Positions 25,331-33,734 of a stretch of DNA of 64,000 nucleotides are shown in pieces. Position 1 is the stretch's first letter, and each line of letters starts with the position of its first letter. Where the stretch lies: NCBI RefSeq assembly GCF_037478135.1, contig NZ_JBBHDV010000001.1, positions 462,862-526,861 of the forward strand. The letters run 5' to 3'. This DNA is from Denitratimonas sp037478135 (GTDB lineage Bacteria > Pseudomonadota > Gammaproteobacteria > Xanthomonadales > Xanthomonadaceae). A model generated the notes under the pieces. The model did not search any database and was not told where the DNA came from. It worked only from the letters and a program-made list of their open reading frames with translations. Both the position numbers and the translations under genes were made by a program.

Positions 25331-27396
25331 CCGGCATCGAAATCGATCCTGGCGGGGAACTGCACACGCCGGCACGCTGGCGCAGGTTGCTGGGACATCT
25401 GCGCCTGTTGCCGGTACTGGCGGTGGCGCTGCTGCTGGCCTGGAGCTTCTGGCGCAGCGCCGGCTGGCTGGAGCTGTGTGCCGGACTGGCGATGTTCCTG
25501 TTCGGCATGCAGATGCTGGAGGAAGGGCTGCGCAAGCTGGCCGGCAGCAAGCTCGAACAGTGGCTGGCGCGCAGCACCGGTACACCGGTTCGCGGCCTGC
25601 TGTTCGGCATCGGTGGCACCGCGCTGCTGCAATCGAGCACGCTGGTGTCGCTGCTGACGATCGCCTTCGTCAGCACCGGGTTGATCCAGTTGGCCGGCGG
25701 CATCGCGATCATCTTCGGCGCCAATCTCGGTGCTACGTTCGGCATCTGGCTGCTGGCGCTGGCCGGGCAGAACTTCAGTCTTTCACCCCTGGCGCTGCCG
25801 TTGCTGGTGTTCGGCGTGCTGGCCGGTTTTCTGGGCGAACGCAGCAAGGCGGCCGGCCGCGTGGTGCTGGGCATCGCCTTCATCTTCCTGGGCATCGACC
25901 AGCTCAAGGACGGCTTTTCCGCGATGGGCGGAGCGCTGGATCTGGAAGGCGTGGCGGTGGGCGGGATCAGCCCTACGCTGCTGTTCGCGGGCATCGGCAT
26001 GGCGGCGACCGTGGTGCTGCAATCCAGCCACGCCACGCTGATCCTGACGCTTGCCGGTCTGGGTTCCGGGCATCTGCAACTGGACCAGGCGCTGGCGCTG
26101 GCGATCGGCGCCAATGTCGGCAGCAGCATCAGCACCGCCGTGGTCGGCATGCTGGGCGGCAATCGCAGCGGACAGCGTCTGGCGCTGGCGCATGTGCTGT
26201 TCAACGGCACTACGGCGTTGCTGGCCTTGTTGCTGCTCGCGCCGCTGTCGTGGCTGGTGCAGGCGCTGGCCGGGGTGTTCGGTTTCGGCGGCAATGCGCT
26301 GCTGCAGCTGGCACTGTTCCACAGCCTGTTCAATGGCATCGGGGTGGCGTTTTTCTGGCCCTGGCAGGAGGGATTGGCGCGTTTTCTGACATGGCTGCGG
26401 CCGGAGCCGCGCGAAGCCCAGGTGCAACTGCCGGAAGCGGCAGAAAAGAAGCGCGCACCGCGCCGCATCCGGGCGCGCCACCTCAACAAGCAGGCGCTGG
26501 ATTCGGTTGATGCCGCCTCGGCGGCGGTGGCGGCCGAATTGCGCCATCTGGGCCGCCTGTGCCTGGAAGTGATCTGCCATGCGCTGTATCTGCCGGTGGA
26601 AAAGCTGCATCAGCCGCTGGACGCGGAGACGACGCTGGAGCCGGTGCAGACCGCCGTTCCGGTTGATGCCGAAGCGCTGTACCAGCACTACGTCAAAGGC
26701 GTCTATGCCGACCTGCTCAGCTTCATGGGCCGGCTGGAGCAGCCGCTGGATGCCGACCACCAGCGCTACTGGCGGCGCTACCAGGTGGCCGCGCTGCAAC
26801 TGGTGAATGCGGTCAAGGACGCCAAGCACCTGCAGAAGAACATCGTCCTGTACCTGTTCGCGCCACCCTCGCCGGCGCGCGACGCCTATCTGCAGCTGTG
26901 GCGCCAGCTGTTCACCGCGCTGCATGGCGTGGTGGCGCTGGGTGACCTGCAGGATGATGCAGGTCACGCTGCGCTCGCGATGGGCGATATCGTGCAGCGC
27001 CAGCAGGAGTTCGACACCGCGTTCCAGCAACGCCTGTTCGGCATGGTGCGGCGTGGCGAACTGGATGGTATCCAGACCGGTTCGCTGATGAACGACCTGG
27101 GCTACGTCAATGCGATCGTGCGCCGTTTCGGAGACGCCGCCGATTTCACTCGCGAACCCGAATCGTTGCGCGAGCTGCGTCGCCTGGCGGCCGAGGACGT
27201 GGGCACGGAAATGGATGTGGAGTCCGGGCCGGTGCAGGGAAACCTGGCCGGTCACGATGAGGTTGTCGCACCGGAAACCGAAGCTGGCGATCCCGCCGCC
27301 GCGCCGGCCGCCATGCCGGTGGATACGGAAGCTGCGGAAGCTGCTGAAACCGAAGCGGAACCCTCCGATACATCATCACCACGGACAGATTCCTGA
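25327..27396 (+). CDS. Na/Pi-cotransporter family protein with C-terminal PhoU-like domain
   Basis: 689 residues. The N-terminal half is a NptA/YjbB-type transporter with two inverted QSS repeats (GTALLQSSTLVS, about 97-108; ATVVLQSSHATL, about 222-233) and GANLGATFG / GANVGSSIS hairpins. The C-terminal half is helical and PhoU-like (about 380-620), with an Ala/Glu/Pro tail. It may move phosphate across the inner membrane. It overlaps the CDF exporter stop by four bases, so metal and phosphate export may be linked; that is inference. Confidence 0.9.
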   Translation: MTGIEIDPGGELHTPARWRRLLGHLRLLPVLAVALLLAWSFWRSAGWLELCAGLAMFLFGMQMLEEGLRKLAGSKLEQWLARSTGTPVRGLLFGIGGTALLQSSTLVSLLTIAFVSTGLIQLAGGIAIIFGANLGATFGIWLLALAGQNFSLSPLALPLLVFGVLAGFLGERSKAAGRVVLGIAFIFLGIDQLKDGFSAMGGALDLEGVAVGGISPTLLFAGIGMAATVVLQSSHATLILTLAGLGSGHLQLDQALALAIGANVGSSISTAVVGMLGGNRSGQRLALAHVLFNGTTALLALLLLAPLSWLVQALAGVFGFGGNALLQLALFHSLFNGIGVAFFWPWQEGLARFLTWLRPEPREAQVQLPEAAEKKRAPRRIRARHLNKQALDSVDAASAAVAAELRHLGRLCLEVICHALYLPVEKLHQPLDAETTLEPVQTAVPVDAEALYQHYVKGVYADLLSFMGRLEQPLDADHQRYWRRYQVAALQLVNAVKDAKHLQKNIVLYLFAPPSPARDAYLQLWRQLFTALHGVVALGDLQDDAGHAALAMGDIVQRQQEFDTAFQQRLFGMVRRGELDGIQTGSLMNDLGYVNAIVRRFGDAADFTREPESLRELRRLAAEDVGTEMDVESGPVQGNLAGHDEVVAPETEAGDPAAAPAAMPVDTEAAEAAETEAEPSDTSSPRTDS

Positions 27397-27434
27397 CTCG
27401 CGGCAACCGGCAACAGCGGCCGATGTGTTCGCGA

Positions 27435-27457
27435 ATGAGAACTGCAACGCTTCTCAT
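27435..27457. promoter_or_regulatory. Inverted repeat upstream of ferritin gene (weak Fur-like site)
   Basis: ATGAGAA (27435-27441) and TTCTCAT (27451-27457) are perfect inverted arms 9 bp apart, about 70-90 bp before the ferritin start. The arms match Fur half-sites (ATGAGAA..TTCTCAT), but a classical Fur box has them about 3 bp apart, so binding is uncertain. Confidence 0.35.
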
Positions 27458-27525
27458 CCGGCGCCCGGTGCGGAATTTTCGCCATACTGGCCCGATCCCG
27501 TTTCCAGCTTCCCAGGAGTTCCGGC

Positions 27526-28008
27526 ATGAAAGGCCATCCCGAAGTCATCGATTACCTCAACTTCCTGCTGCGTGGCGAGCTGGCCGCGCGCGACCAGTAC
27601 TTCATCCACTCGCGCCGCTACGAGGACCTGGGTCTTGAGGCCCTGTACCAGCGCCTGGACCACGAGATGGAAGAGGAAACCGAGCACGCCGATGCACTGC
27701 TGCGGCGCATCCTGTTCCTGGAAGGCGATCCGGACATGCGGCCGGATGCGTTCGAGCCGGGCAAGACCGTGGAGCAGATGCTGGAAAAGGATCTGGCTAC
27801 CGAATACGCGGTGCGCAAGAACCTGGCCGACGGCGTCGCGCTGTGCGAGCGCCACGGCGATTACGCCAGCCGCCAGATCCTGGTCGAACAACTCAAGGAC
27901 ACCGAGGAAGACCACGCCTACTGGCTGGAAAAGCAGCTGCGCCTGATCCGCATGATTGGGCTGGAGCGCTATCAGCAGAGCCAGCTGCGCGGCGGCGACG
28001 ACGCCTGA
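27526..28008 (+). CDS. ftnA: FtnA/bacterioferritin-type iron-storage ferritin lacking the heme ligand
   Basis: 160 residues, close in pattern to Pseudomonas FtnA (once called BfrA). Ferroxidase ligands are all visible: E18 (GELAARDQY), E51 and H54 in EEETEHAD, E94 (ATEY), E127 and H130 in TEEDHAYW. The Met that binds heme between subunits in Bfr (E. coli Met52, DEMKHAD) is Thr here (EETEHAD), so heme is not expected. It forms 24-mer shells storing ferric iron. A bidirectional-looking terminator follows at 28033. Confidence 0.92.
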   Translation: MKGHPEVIDYLNFLLRGELAARDQYFIHSRRYEDLGLEALYQRLDHEMEEETEHADALLRRILFLEGDPDMRPDAFEPGKTVEQMLEKDLATEYAVRKNLADGVALCERHGDYASRQILVEQLKDTEEDHAYWLEKQLRLIRMIGLERYQQSQLRGGDDA

Positions 28009-28032
28009 TACAGCAAGGGCGCGTTGAACTTC

Positions 28033-28070
28033 GGCGGAGCCGTCAGCGCACGGCTCCGCCTTCGTTTTTT
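28033..28070 (+). terminator. Rho-independent terminator after the ferritin gene
   Basis: GGCGGAGCCGT / CAGCGC / ACGGCTCCGCC is an 11-bp perfect stem followed by TTCGTTTTTT. It also lies at the 3' end of the convergent beta-CASP gene. Confidence 0.9.
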
Positions 28071-29428
28071 CAGAGCACGAATTCCTGCCCCGGCAGCGGC
28101 ACGCTGGCATCCCAGCCCAGTTCGCGCTGGATGCGCACCCGCAGCGCCTCGGACGCATCGGCCTCGCCGTGCACGATCAGCACCTTGCGCGGCCGTTCGC
28201 GAAAACCGCTCAGCCAGCGCATCAGCTCATCGCAATCGGCATGCGCCGAGAGCATCGGCAGCTCGGCCACATCGGCATTGACCGGTATCCAGCGGCCATG
28301 GATCTTGACCTCGCGCGCGCCGCCCAGCAGTGCGCGGCCGCGCGTGCCGGCCGCCTGGAAGCCGGAAAACAGCAGCGTATTGCCATGGTCCGGCGCGAAC
28401 GCGGCGATGTGGTGCAGCACGCGCCCGCCAGTCGCCATGCCGCTGGCCGAGATGATCACCTTCGGATACGGATTGGCCGACAGCGCCTTGGACTGCTCGA
28501 CCTCGCGCACATAGGTCACCGCATCGCAGGCGGCTTCGTAATCCTGCGCCGGCAGGCGGTGGTCATCGGGGAAACGGTGCAGCAGTTCGCTGGCGCTGGT
28601 GGCCATCGGGCTGTCCAGGTACACCGGCACATTGCGCAGCCGGCCGGCGCGGCGCAGTTGCCACAGGTGATGGATCAGCGACTGCGCGCGGCCCACCGCG
28701 AAGGCCGGAATCAGCACGGTGCCGCCGCGTTGCACGGTGCGCTCGATCACCTCGCCCAGCGCTTCGACCGGATCGGCGGCTTCGTGGCGGCGATCGCCGT
28801 AGGTGGATTCGATGACGATCACATCGGCGCGCGGTACCGGTTCCGGATCGTGCATCACCGGGTCGTTGTAGCGCCCCAGATCGCCGGAAAACACGAAGCG
28901 CTGGCCGCCGATGTCCAGTTGCGCACTGGCCGCCCCGAGGATGTGGCCGGCGCGGCGGAACAGCAGCTGCGCACCGCCCGGCAGCGCGATGTCCTGGTGC
29001 CAGCGCGCCGCGCGGATCGCCCGGATCGCGCGTTCGGCATCGGCGGCGCGGTACAGCGGCAGCGCCGGGCTGTGTCGGCTGAAGCCTTTGCGGTTGGCGA
29101 ACTCGGCGTCCTTTTCCTGCAGGAAGGCACTGTCGCGCAGGATCAGCGCCGCCACTTCGCGGGTTGCGGCGCTGGCATGCACGGTTCCGGAAAAGCCGTC
29201 GCGCACCAGTCGTGGCAGATAGCCGCTGTGGTCCAGATGGGCGTGGGTCAGCACCACCGCATCCAGTTCGCGCGGCGATACCGCCAGCGGCTGCCAGTTC
29301 AATTCGCGTAGATTCTTCAGACCCTGGAACAGGCCGCAATCGACCATGATGCGGGTGCCGCCATGCTGGATCAGATGCTTGGAGCCGGTGACGGTGCCGG
29401 CACCGCCGAGTGAGGTGAAGGAAGGCAT
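28070..29428 (-). CDS. MBL-fold / beta-CASP RNase-type hydrolase (intact paralogue)
   Basis: 452 residues from ATG 29428. The zinc motif HAHLDH is in VVLTHAHLDHSG. HILGAAS, FSGDLG, ESTYGDRRHE, PAFAVGRAQ, YLDSPMA, SASGMATGGRV, FSGFQAAGTRGR, LSAHAD and HGEADAS follow in the canonical beta-CASP/RMMBL order. It is probably a metal-dependent ribonuclease acting on RNA in the cytosol, related to the YsxB/RNase J-like group. It is convergent with the ferritin gene. It lacks the frameshift seen in the paralogue at 4635-6112. Confidence 0.9.
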   Translation of the reverse strand: MPSFTSLGGAGTVTGSKHLIQHGGTRIMVDCGLFQGLKNLRELNWQPLAVSPRELDAVVLTHAHLDHSGYLPRLVRDGFSGTVHASAATREVAALILRDSAFLQEKDAEFANRKGFSRHSPALPLYRAADAERAIRAIRAARWHQDIALPGGAQLLFRRAGHILGAASAQLDIGGQRFVFSGDLGRYNDPVMHDPEPVPRADVIVIESTYGDRRHEAADPVEALGEVIERTVQRGGTVLIPAFAVGRAQSLIHHLWQLRRAGRLRNVPVYLDSPMATSASELLHRFPDDHRLPAQDYEAACDAVTYVREVEQSKALSANPYPKVIISASGMATGGRVLHHIAAFAPDHGNTLLFSGFQAAGTRGRALLGGAREVKIHGRWIPVNADVAELPMLSAHADCDELMRWLSGFRERPRKVLIVHGEADASEALRVRIQRELGWDASVPLPGQEFVL

Positions 29429-29586
29429 GGACGCACCTGCACGGAAGGACGCCCGAGCATAGAACCTGCAAGGATTCCGGCCCAGCACCGTGATTGCCGG
29501 CAGCGCCGAACGCAAGGGTGCGCATTGCCTGAACCGTGTCTGGGCGCGGATAATGGCCGGTCCTGTCGTCTTGCCGGACCCAAGTC

Positions 29587-30867
29587 ATGCTCGATCCCGC
29601 CCTGCTGCGCAGCCAGCTTGCCGCCACCGCCGAACAGTTGAAGACCCTGCGTGGCTACGATCTGGACGTGTCCGCGTTCGAGCGCCTGGAAGCCGAGCGC
29701 AAGACCATCCAGGTGCGCACCCAGGAACTGCAGAATCTGCGCAACACCCGCTCCAAGGCCATCGGCCAGGCCAAGGCCAAGGGCGAGGACGCCAGCGCAA
29801 TCCTGGCCGAAGTGGCCGGCATCGGCGACGAGCTCAAGGCCAGCGAAACACGGCTGGACGCGATCCGCGCTGAAATCGACGCCATTGCGTCGGGTATTCC
29901 GAACCTGCCCGATGCGTCGGTGCCTGCCGGTGCAGACGAAAACGACAACGTCGAGCAGCACCGCTGGGGCACGCCGCGCAGTTTCGATTTCGAGGTCAAG
30001 GATCACGTCGAACTGGGCGCACGTCACGGCTGGCTTGATGCCGAAGCCGGCGCCAAGCTGTCCGGCTCGCGCTTCACCGTGTTGCGCGGCGATCTGGCCA
30101 GGCTGCACCGCGCGCTGGCGCAGTTCATGCTCGACCTGCACACGGGCGAGCACGACTACACCGAAACCAATGTGCCGCTGATCGTCAATGCCGAGAGCAT
30201 GCGCGGCACCGGCCAGCTGCCCAAGTTCGAGGAAGACCTGTTTGCCACCGATTTCGGCGACAGCCGGCGCTATCTGATCCCGACCTCGGAAGTGCCGCTG
30301 ACCAATCTGGCGCGCGGCGAAATCCTCGAAACCGAATCACTGCCGCAGCGCTACACCGCGCATTCGTTGTGCTTTCGCTCCGAAGCCGGCAGCGGTGGCC
30401 GCGATGTGCGCGGCATGATCCGCCAGCACCAGTTCGAGAAAGTGGAACTGGTCAGCCTGGCGCATCCGTCACAGAGCAATGAGGAACACGAGCGCATGAC
30501 GCGGTGCGCCGAAGTGGTGCTGGAACGCCTCGGCTTGCCGTATCGGCGCATGCTGCTGTGCTCGGGCGACATGGGTTTTTCCGCGATCAAGACCTTTGAT
30601 CTGGAAGTCTGGCTGCCGAGCCAGCAGCGCTACCGCGAGATCAGTTCGTGCTCGAACTGCGGCGATTTCCAGGCGCGCCGGATGCAGGCGCGCTTCCGCA
30701 ACCCGGAAACCGGCAAGCCGGAACTGCTGCATACACTGAACGGCTCCGGTGTTGCTGTCGGCCGCGCGCTGATCGCGGTGATGGAGAACTATCAGAACGC
30801 CGACGGTTCGATCACGCTGCCGGACGTGCTGCGGCGATACTTCGGTGGAGCCGGGCAGATCGCCTGA
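29587..30867 (+). CDS. serS: Seryl-tRNA synthetase
   Basis: 426 residues. The N-terminal coiled-coil tRNA-binding arm is residues 1-110 (MLDPALLRSQLAATAEQL...). The class II core has TETNVPLIVN, the LIPTSEVPLTN motif, motif 2 CFRSEAGSGGRDVRGMIRQHQFEKVELV, and motif 3 LNGSGVAVGRALIAVMENYQ. Length is standard. No gene is tightly linked; the next is csp after 261 bp. Confidence 0.97.
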   Translation: MLDPALLRSQLAATAEQLKTLRGYDLDVSAFERLEAERKTIQVRTQELQNLRNTRSKAIGQAKAKGEDASAILAEVAGIGDELKASETRLDAIRAEIDAIASGIPNLPDASVPAGADENDNVEQHRWGTPRSFDFEVKDHVELGARHGWLDAEAGAKLSGSRFTVLRGDLARLHRALAQFMLDLHTGEHDYTETNVPLIVNAESMRGTGQLPKFEEDLFATDFGDSRRYLIPTSEVPLTNLARGEILETESLPQRYTAHSLCFRSEAGSGGRDVRGMIRQHQFEKVELVSLAHPSQSNEEHERMTRCAEVVLERLGLPYRRMLLCSGDMGFSAIKTFDLEVWLPSQQRYREISSCSNCGDFQARRMQARFRNPETGKPELLHTLNGSGVAVGRALIAVMENYQNADGSITLPDVLRRYFGGAGQIA

Positions 30868-31128
30868 CGCCGTACGGGTATTTGCCAGGGCGCCGCTGGT
30901 ACCGGCATTGTGTCCGCCAGTCGCCCCGCAGCCGGGGTGCTGGATTTTGCGACAGGGATCGCGTATTGTGTTGGCCGCTGTGTTTTTGCTTGGGGTCACG
31001 GGGTATCGTGACCGGATGGAGGCCCGCAAGGTTGATCCATCTTTTCGCTTCATTCCACTCCTGCAAAAGACAGTCGTGCATGCCTGGGAATGCCGGGCGT
31101 TTCTTTGTTTTTTGTAGGAGTTTCAACG

Positions 31129-31338
31129 ATGTCTGATCGTCAGACTGGTACTGTCAAGTGGTTCAACGACGCCAAGGGTTTTGGCTTCATCACGCCTGAG
31201 AGTGGCCCCGACCTGTTCGTTCACTTCCGCGCCATCCAGGGCAACGGCTTCAAGTCGCTGCAGGAAGGTCAGAAGGTGAGCTTCGTCGCCGTGCAGGGCC
31301 AGAAGGGCATGCAGGCCGACCAGGTTCAGGCGCTCTGA
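31129..31338 (+). CDS. CspA-family cold shock / nucleic-acid-binding protein
   Basis: 69 residues, one cold-shock domain: GTVKWFNDAKGFGFITPESG (RNP1) and LFVHFRAI (RNP2). It binds single-stranded RNA and DNA and may melt RNA structure. ATG at 31129 follows GTAGGAGTTTCAACG. A long leader without another gene (30868-31128) is normal for csp mRNAs. A strong terminator is at 31423. Confidence 0.95.
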   Translation: MSDRQTGTVKWFNDAKGFGFITPESGPDLFVHFRAIQGNGFKSLQEGQKVSFVAVQGQKGMQADQVQAL

Positions 31339-31422
31339 TCGCGCTGCGGAACCCCAGCTCCTGCTGATTACGTGTCCGGCTGCGCGCCGGCACGGACCAG
31401 AAGCGGGTTCCGGTTGTACCTG

Positions 31423-31456
31423 AAATGCCGGGGGCGAAAGCTCCCGGCATTTTCTT
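31423..31456 (+). terminator. Rho-independent terminator after csp
   Basis: AAATGCCGGGGGC / GAAA / GCTCCCGGCATTT forms a 13-bp stem with one G-T pair and a GAAA loop, followed by T-rich TTTCTTT. Confidence 0.9.
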
Positions 31457-31599
31457 TGGACCGATTTCCGGGTTTGTGCAAGTTTGTGCAAGGGCGAAGC
31501 GTGCGACCGAAAGGTGATCCGCGCATCCGTAGGGTGCAGCGTTGTGCCGGCAGCGCGCACGGCCCGAAGGCTGGGCGTTGCCCGCCTGGCGGCGATATT

Positions 31600-31855
31600 G
31601 CGAAGGTTCTCCACAGTTGCTGTGGGCGGGGTTCCGGAACAGATGTGGACAACTGCGTTTTCGCCCAATGGCATCAGTCAGTTGCATCGTTTTGCCCAGA
31701 AATCGACCAGCACCTTTGGGTGCGGATGGCGCGGTTTTCCACAGCCGCTGTGCATGGGGCGCCGGAGAAGCATGTGGATAACCACCGTATCACGTGCAGC
31801 GGCAGCCACTTGCATCGTTTCGACGAAAAAATCACCGCCCTGCGCCATGTGCTGC
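31600..31855. repeat. Two ~128-bp diverged tandem repeats with paired DnaA-box-like sites
   Basis: Copy 1 is about 31600-31727 and copy 2 about 31728-31855. Matching blocks are GGTT(C/T)TCCACAG, CTGTG, CCGGA, ATGTGGA(C/T)AA and TTGCATCGTTT, each shifted by 128-129 bp. Each copy has a TTnTCCACA 9-mer on the plus strand (31607-31615 TTCTCCACA; 31735-31743 TTTTCCACA) and a facing TGTGGAnAA 37-38 bp later (31644-31652 TGTGGACAA; 31773-31781 TGTGGATAA). The last is a perfect reverse E. coli DnaA box. A short hairpin CACAG-3nt-CTGTG overlaps the first box in both copies. Confidence 0.65.
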
Positions 31856-32067
31856 CGGCGCGTACCGGCCATGCACCGTAGAACGCGGGTGCATCACACG
31901 AGCTGTTGCCACAGAAGGTCACCATCCTGCCGCTGGCTGCGGTGTACCATGGCCTTGCGTTGTCATGCGGGCCGCCCCATTTGGGATAACGGTGCATGAC
32001 GCCAGTGGCGTCCGCGGACGCCGCCATAACAACACATCAGAATCAATACACTCAGGAGTCAGCCACC

Positions 32068-32319
32068 ATGTCCAAGGGCCAGTCATTGCAGGATCCATTC
32101 CTGAACGCCCTGCGCCGCGAGCGCGTTCCCGTATCCATCTATCTGGTCAATGGCATCAAGCTCCAGGGCACGATCGAATCGTTCGACCAGTTCGTCGTGC
32201 TGTTGCGCAACACCGTGAGCCAGATGGTCTACAAGCACGCCATCTCCACCGTCGTGCCGGCGCGCAACGTGCGCGTCACACCGCCCGGTGGCGATGACGA
32301 AAACCAAGACGAGGGCTGA
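32068..32319 (+). CDS. hfq: RNA chaperone Hfq
   Basis: 83 residues. Sm1 motif is DPFLNALRRERVPVSIYLVNGIKLQGTIESF and Sm2 is YKHAISTVVPARNV. The acidic C-terminal tail is short. It pairs small RNAs with mRNAs as a hexameric ring. ATG at 32068 follows CTCAGGAGTCAGCCACC. The stop overlaps the hflX start (TGATG), as in the conserved hfq-hflX-hflK-hflC order; the usual miaA upstream is missing. Confidence 0.97.
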   Translation: MSKGQSLQDPFLNALRRERVPVSIYLVNGIKLQGTIESFDQFVVLLRNTVSQMVYKHAISTVVPARNVRVTPPGGDDENQDEG

Positions 32320-33620
32320 TGTTCGAACGATCGAAAAGGGGCGAGCGCGCCCTGCTGATACAGCCGCACAGCGGCAGTGGCGATGATCCGGCGGTGCTGG
32401 AGGAATTCGCCGAACTGGCGCGTTCGGCCGGCGCCACCGTGGCTGCGACGCTGCCGGCGCGGATCGACCGGATCAATCCGGCCACGCTGATCGGCAGCGG
32501 CAAGGTCGAGGAAGCGCAAAGCCTGTGCAGCGCCGCCGATATCGATCTGGTGCTGGTCAACCATCCGCTCTCGCCGGTGCAGGAGCGCAACCTGGAGCGC
32601 GCACTGCAGTGCCGCGTCGTGGATCGTACCGGCCTGATCCTGGACATCTTCGCGCAGCGTGCCCGCTCGCATGAAGGCAAGTTGCAGGTGGAACTGGCGC
32701 AGCTGCGCCACATGGCCACGCGCCTGGTGCGTGGCTGGACCCACCTTGAGCGCCAGCGCGGTGGTGCCATCGGCTTGCGCGGTCCGGGTGAAACCCAGCT
32801 GGAAACCGACCGCCGGTTGCTGGCCAAGCGCGTGGATACGCTCAGCGCGCGGCTGGACAAGGTCGAGGTCCAGCGCAACCAGATGCGGCGTGCGCGCCTG
32901 CGTCAGGGCATTCCGCGCGTGGCACTGGTGGGCTATACCAACGCCGGCAAATCGACGTTGTTCAATGCGCTGACCGGTGCTGATGCCTGGGAGGCCGATC
33001 AGCTTTTCGCCACGCTGGATCCGACCATCCGCCGTCTGGAAGGTCTGGCCTGCGGCGAGGTGGTGCTGTCGGATACCGTCGGTTTCGTGCGCGATCTGCC
33101 GCATGACCTGGTGGCGGCATTCCGCTCGACCCTGTCCGAAGCGCGCGATGCCGATCTGCTGCTGCACGTCGTGGATGCGGCCGATCCGCAGCGCGAGGAG
33201 CGCATCGGGCAGGTTGGCGAGGTATTGCGCGAGATTGGCGCCGACGAGATCCCGCAGCTGCTGGTGTTCAACAAGATCGACCGGCTCGAAGAAGGCGCGG
33301 CCCGCGTCGATGTGGACGAGGAAGGCGAGGCGATGCGGGTATGGGTCTCGGCCCGCACCGGTGCCGGGTTGGAGCCGTTGCGCGAAGCGATCTCCGCGCG
33401 CCTTTCCGGTGAGCGTGTGCGCGGCCGGGTGCATCTGTCGGCGCTGGCGGGCCGGCTGCGGGCGCGGCTGTTCGCAGCCGGTGCGGTGCGGCACGAGGTG
33501 GCTGATGACGATGGCTGGCAGATCGAGCTGGACATGCCGCTGGCCACCGCACAGCAGATATTGAGTGGCGGCGACCCGGAAGTCGCCGCGGTTCGCGGCC
33601 AGTTGCTTGCCGCATCCTAG
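32319..33620 (+). CDS. hflX: Ribosome-associated GTPase HflX
   Basis: 433 residues. The N-terminal HflX domain has LIGSGKVEEAQ and RTGLILDIFAQRARSHEGKLQVELAQL. The GxGETQLE-type linker (RGPGETQLETDRR) leads to a TRAFAC GTPase with G1 GYTNAGKST (205-213), G3 DTVGF (252-256) and G4 NKID (318-321). It splits stalled 70S ribosomes under stress. Its start codon shares one base with the hfq stop. Confidence 0.96.
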   Translation: MFERSKRGERALLIQPHSGSGDDPAVLEEFAELARSAGATVAATLPARIDRINPATLIGSGKVEEAQSLCSAADIDLVLVNHPLSPVQERNLERALQCRVVDRTGLILDIFAQRARSHEGKLQVELAQLRHMATRLVRGWTHLERQRGGAIGLRGPGETQLETDRRLLAKRVDTLSARLDKVEVQRNQMRRARLRQGIPRVALVGYTNAGKSTLFNALTGADAWEADQLFATLDPTIRRLEGLACGEVVLSDTVGFVRDLPHDLVAAFRSTLSEARDADLLLHVVDAADPQREERIGQVGEVLREIGADEIPQLLVFNKIDRLEEGAARVDVDEEGEAMRVWVSARTGAGLEPLREAISARLSGERVRGRVHLSALAGRLRARLFAAGAVRHEVADDDGWQIELDMPLATAQQILSGGDPEVAAVRGQLLAAS

Positions 33621-33734
33621 CCGGGCTCCCTACAATCACGTGTTGCCCTGACATTTTCGACCGGCCCTGTTGTGGCAGGCCGCGTTTGCCCGCGAAGCGG
33701 CGAGGCGCGACCACGGTCAACTCTGGAGTTATGC

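Larger units (their letters stand above)
31339..32067. other. Gene-free region between csp and hfq
   Basis: About 730 bp with no credible coding frame. Contents from left to right: the csp terminator (31423-31456); a tandem pair of GTTTGTGCAA 10-mers (31472-31491); two ~128-bp diverged repeats carrying four DnaA-box-like 9-mers (about 31600-31855); then the hfq leader with its ribosome site. Confidence 0.75.

Noticed and set aside
31472..31491. Tandem GTTTGTGCAA 10-mers as an iteron
   Set aside because: Only two copies and no partner replication gene; noted within the csp-hfq region only.
31600..31855. Chromosomal replication origin
   Set aside because: DnaA-like boxes are present, but there is no AT-rich unwinding region and no dnaA/dnaN/gidA neighbourhood, so oriC is unlikely.
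31960..31990. Sigma-70 promoter for hfq (TTGTCA ... GATAAC)
   Set aside because: Spacing is 19 bp and the -10 is weak; not enough to annotate.
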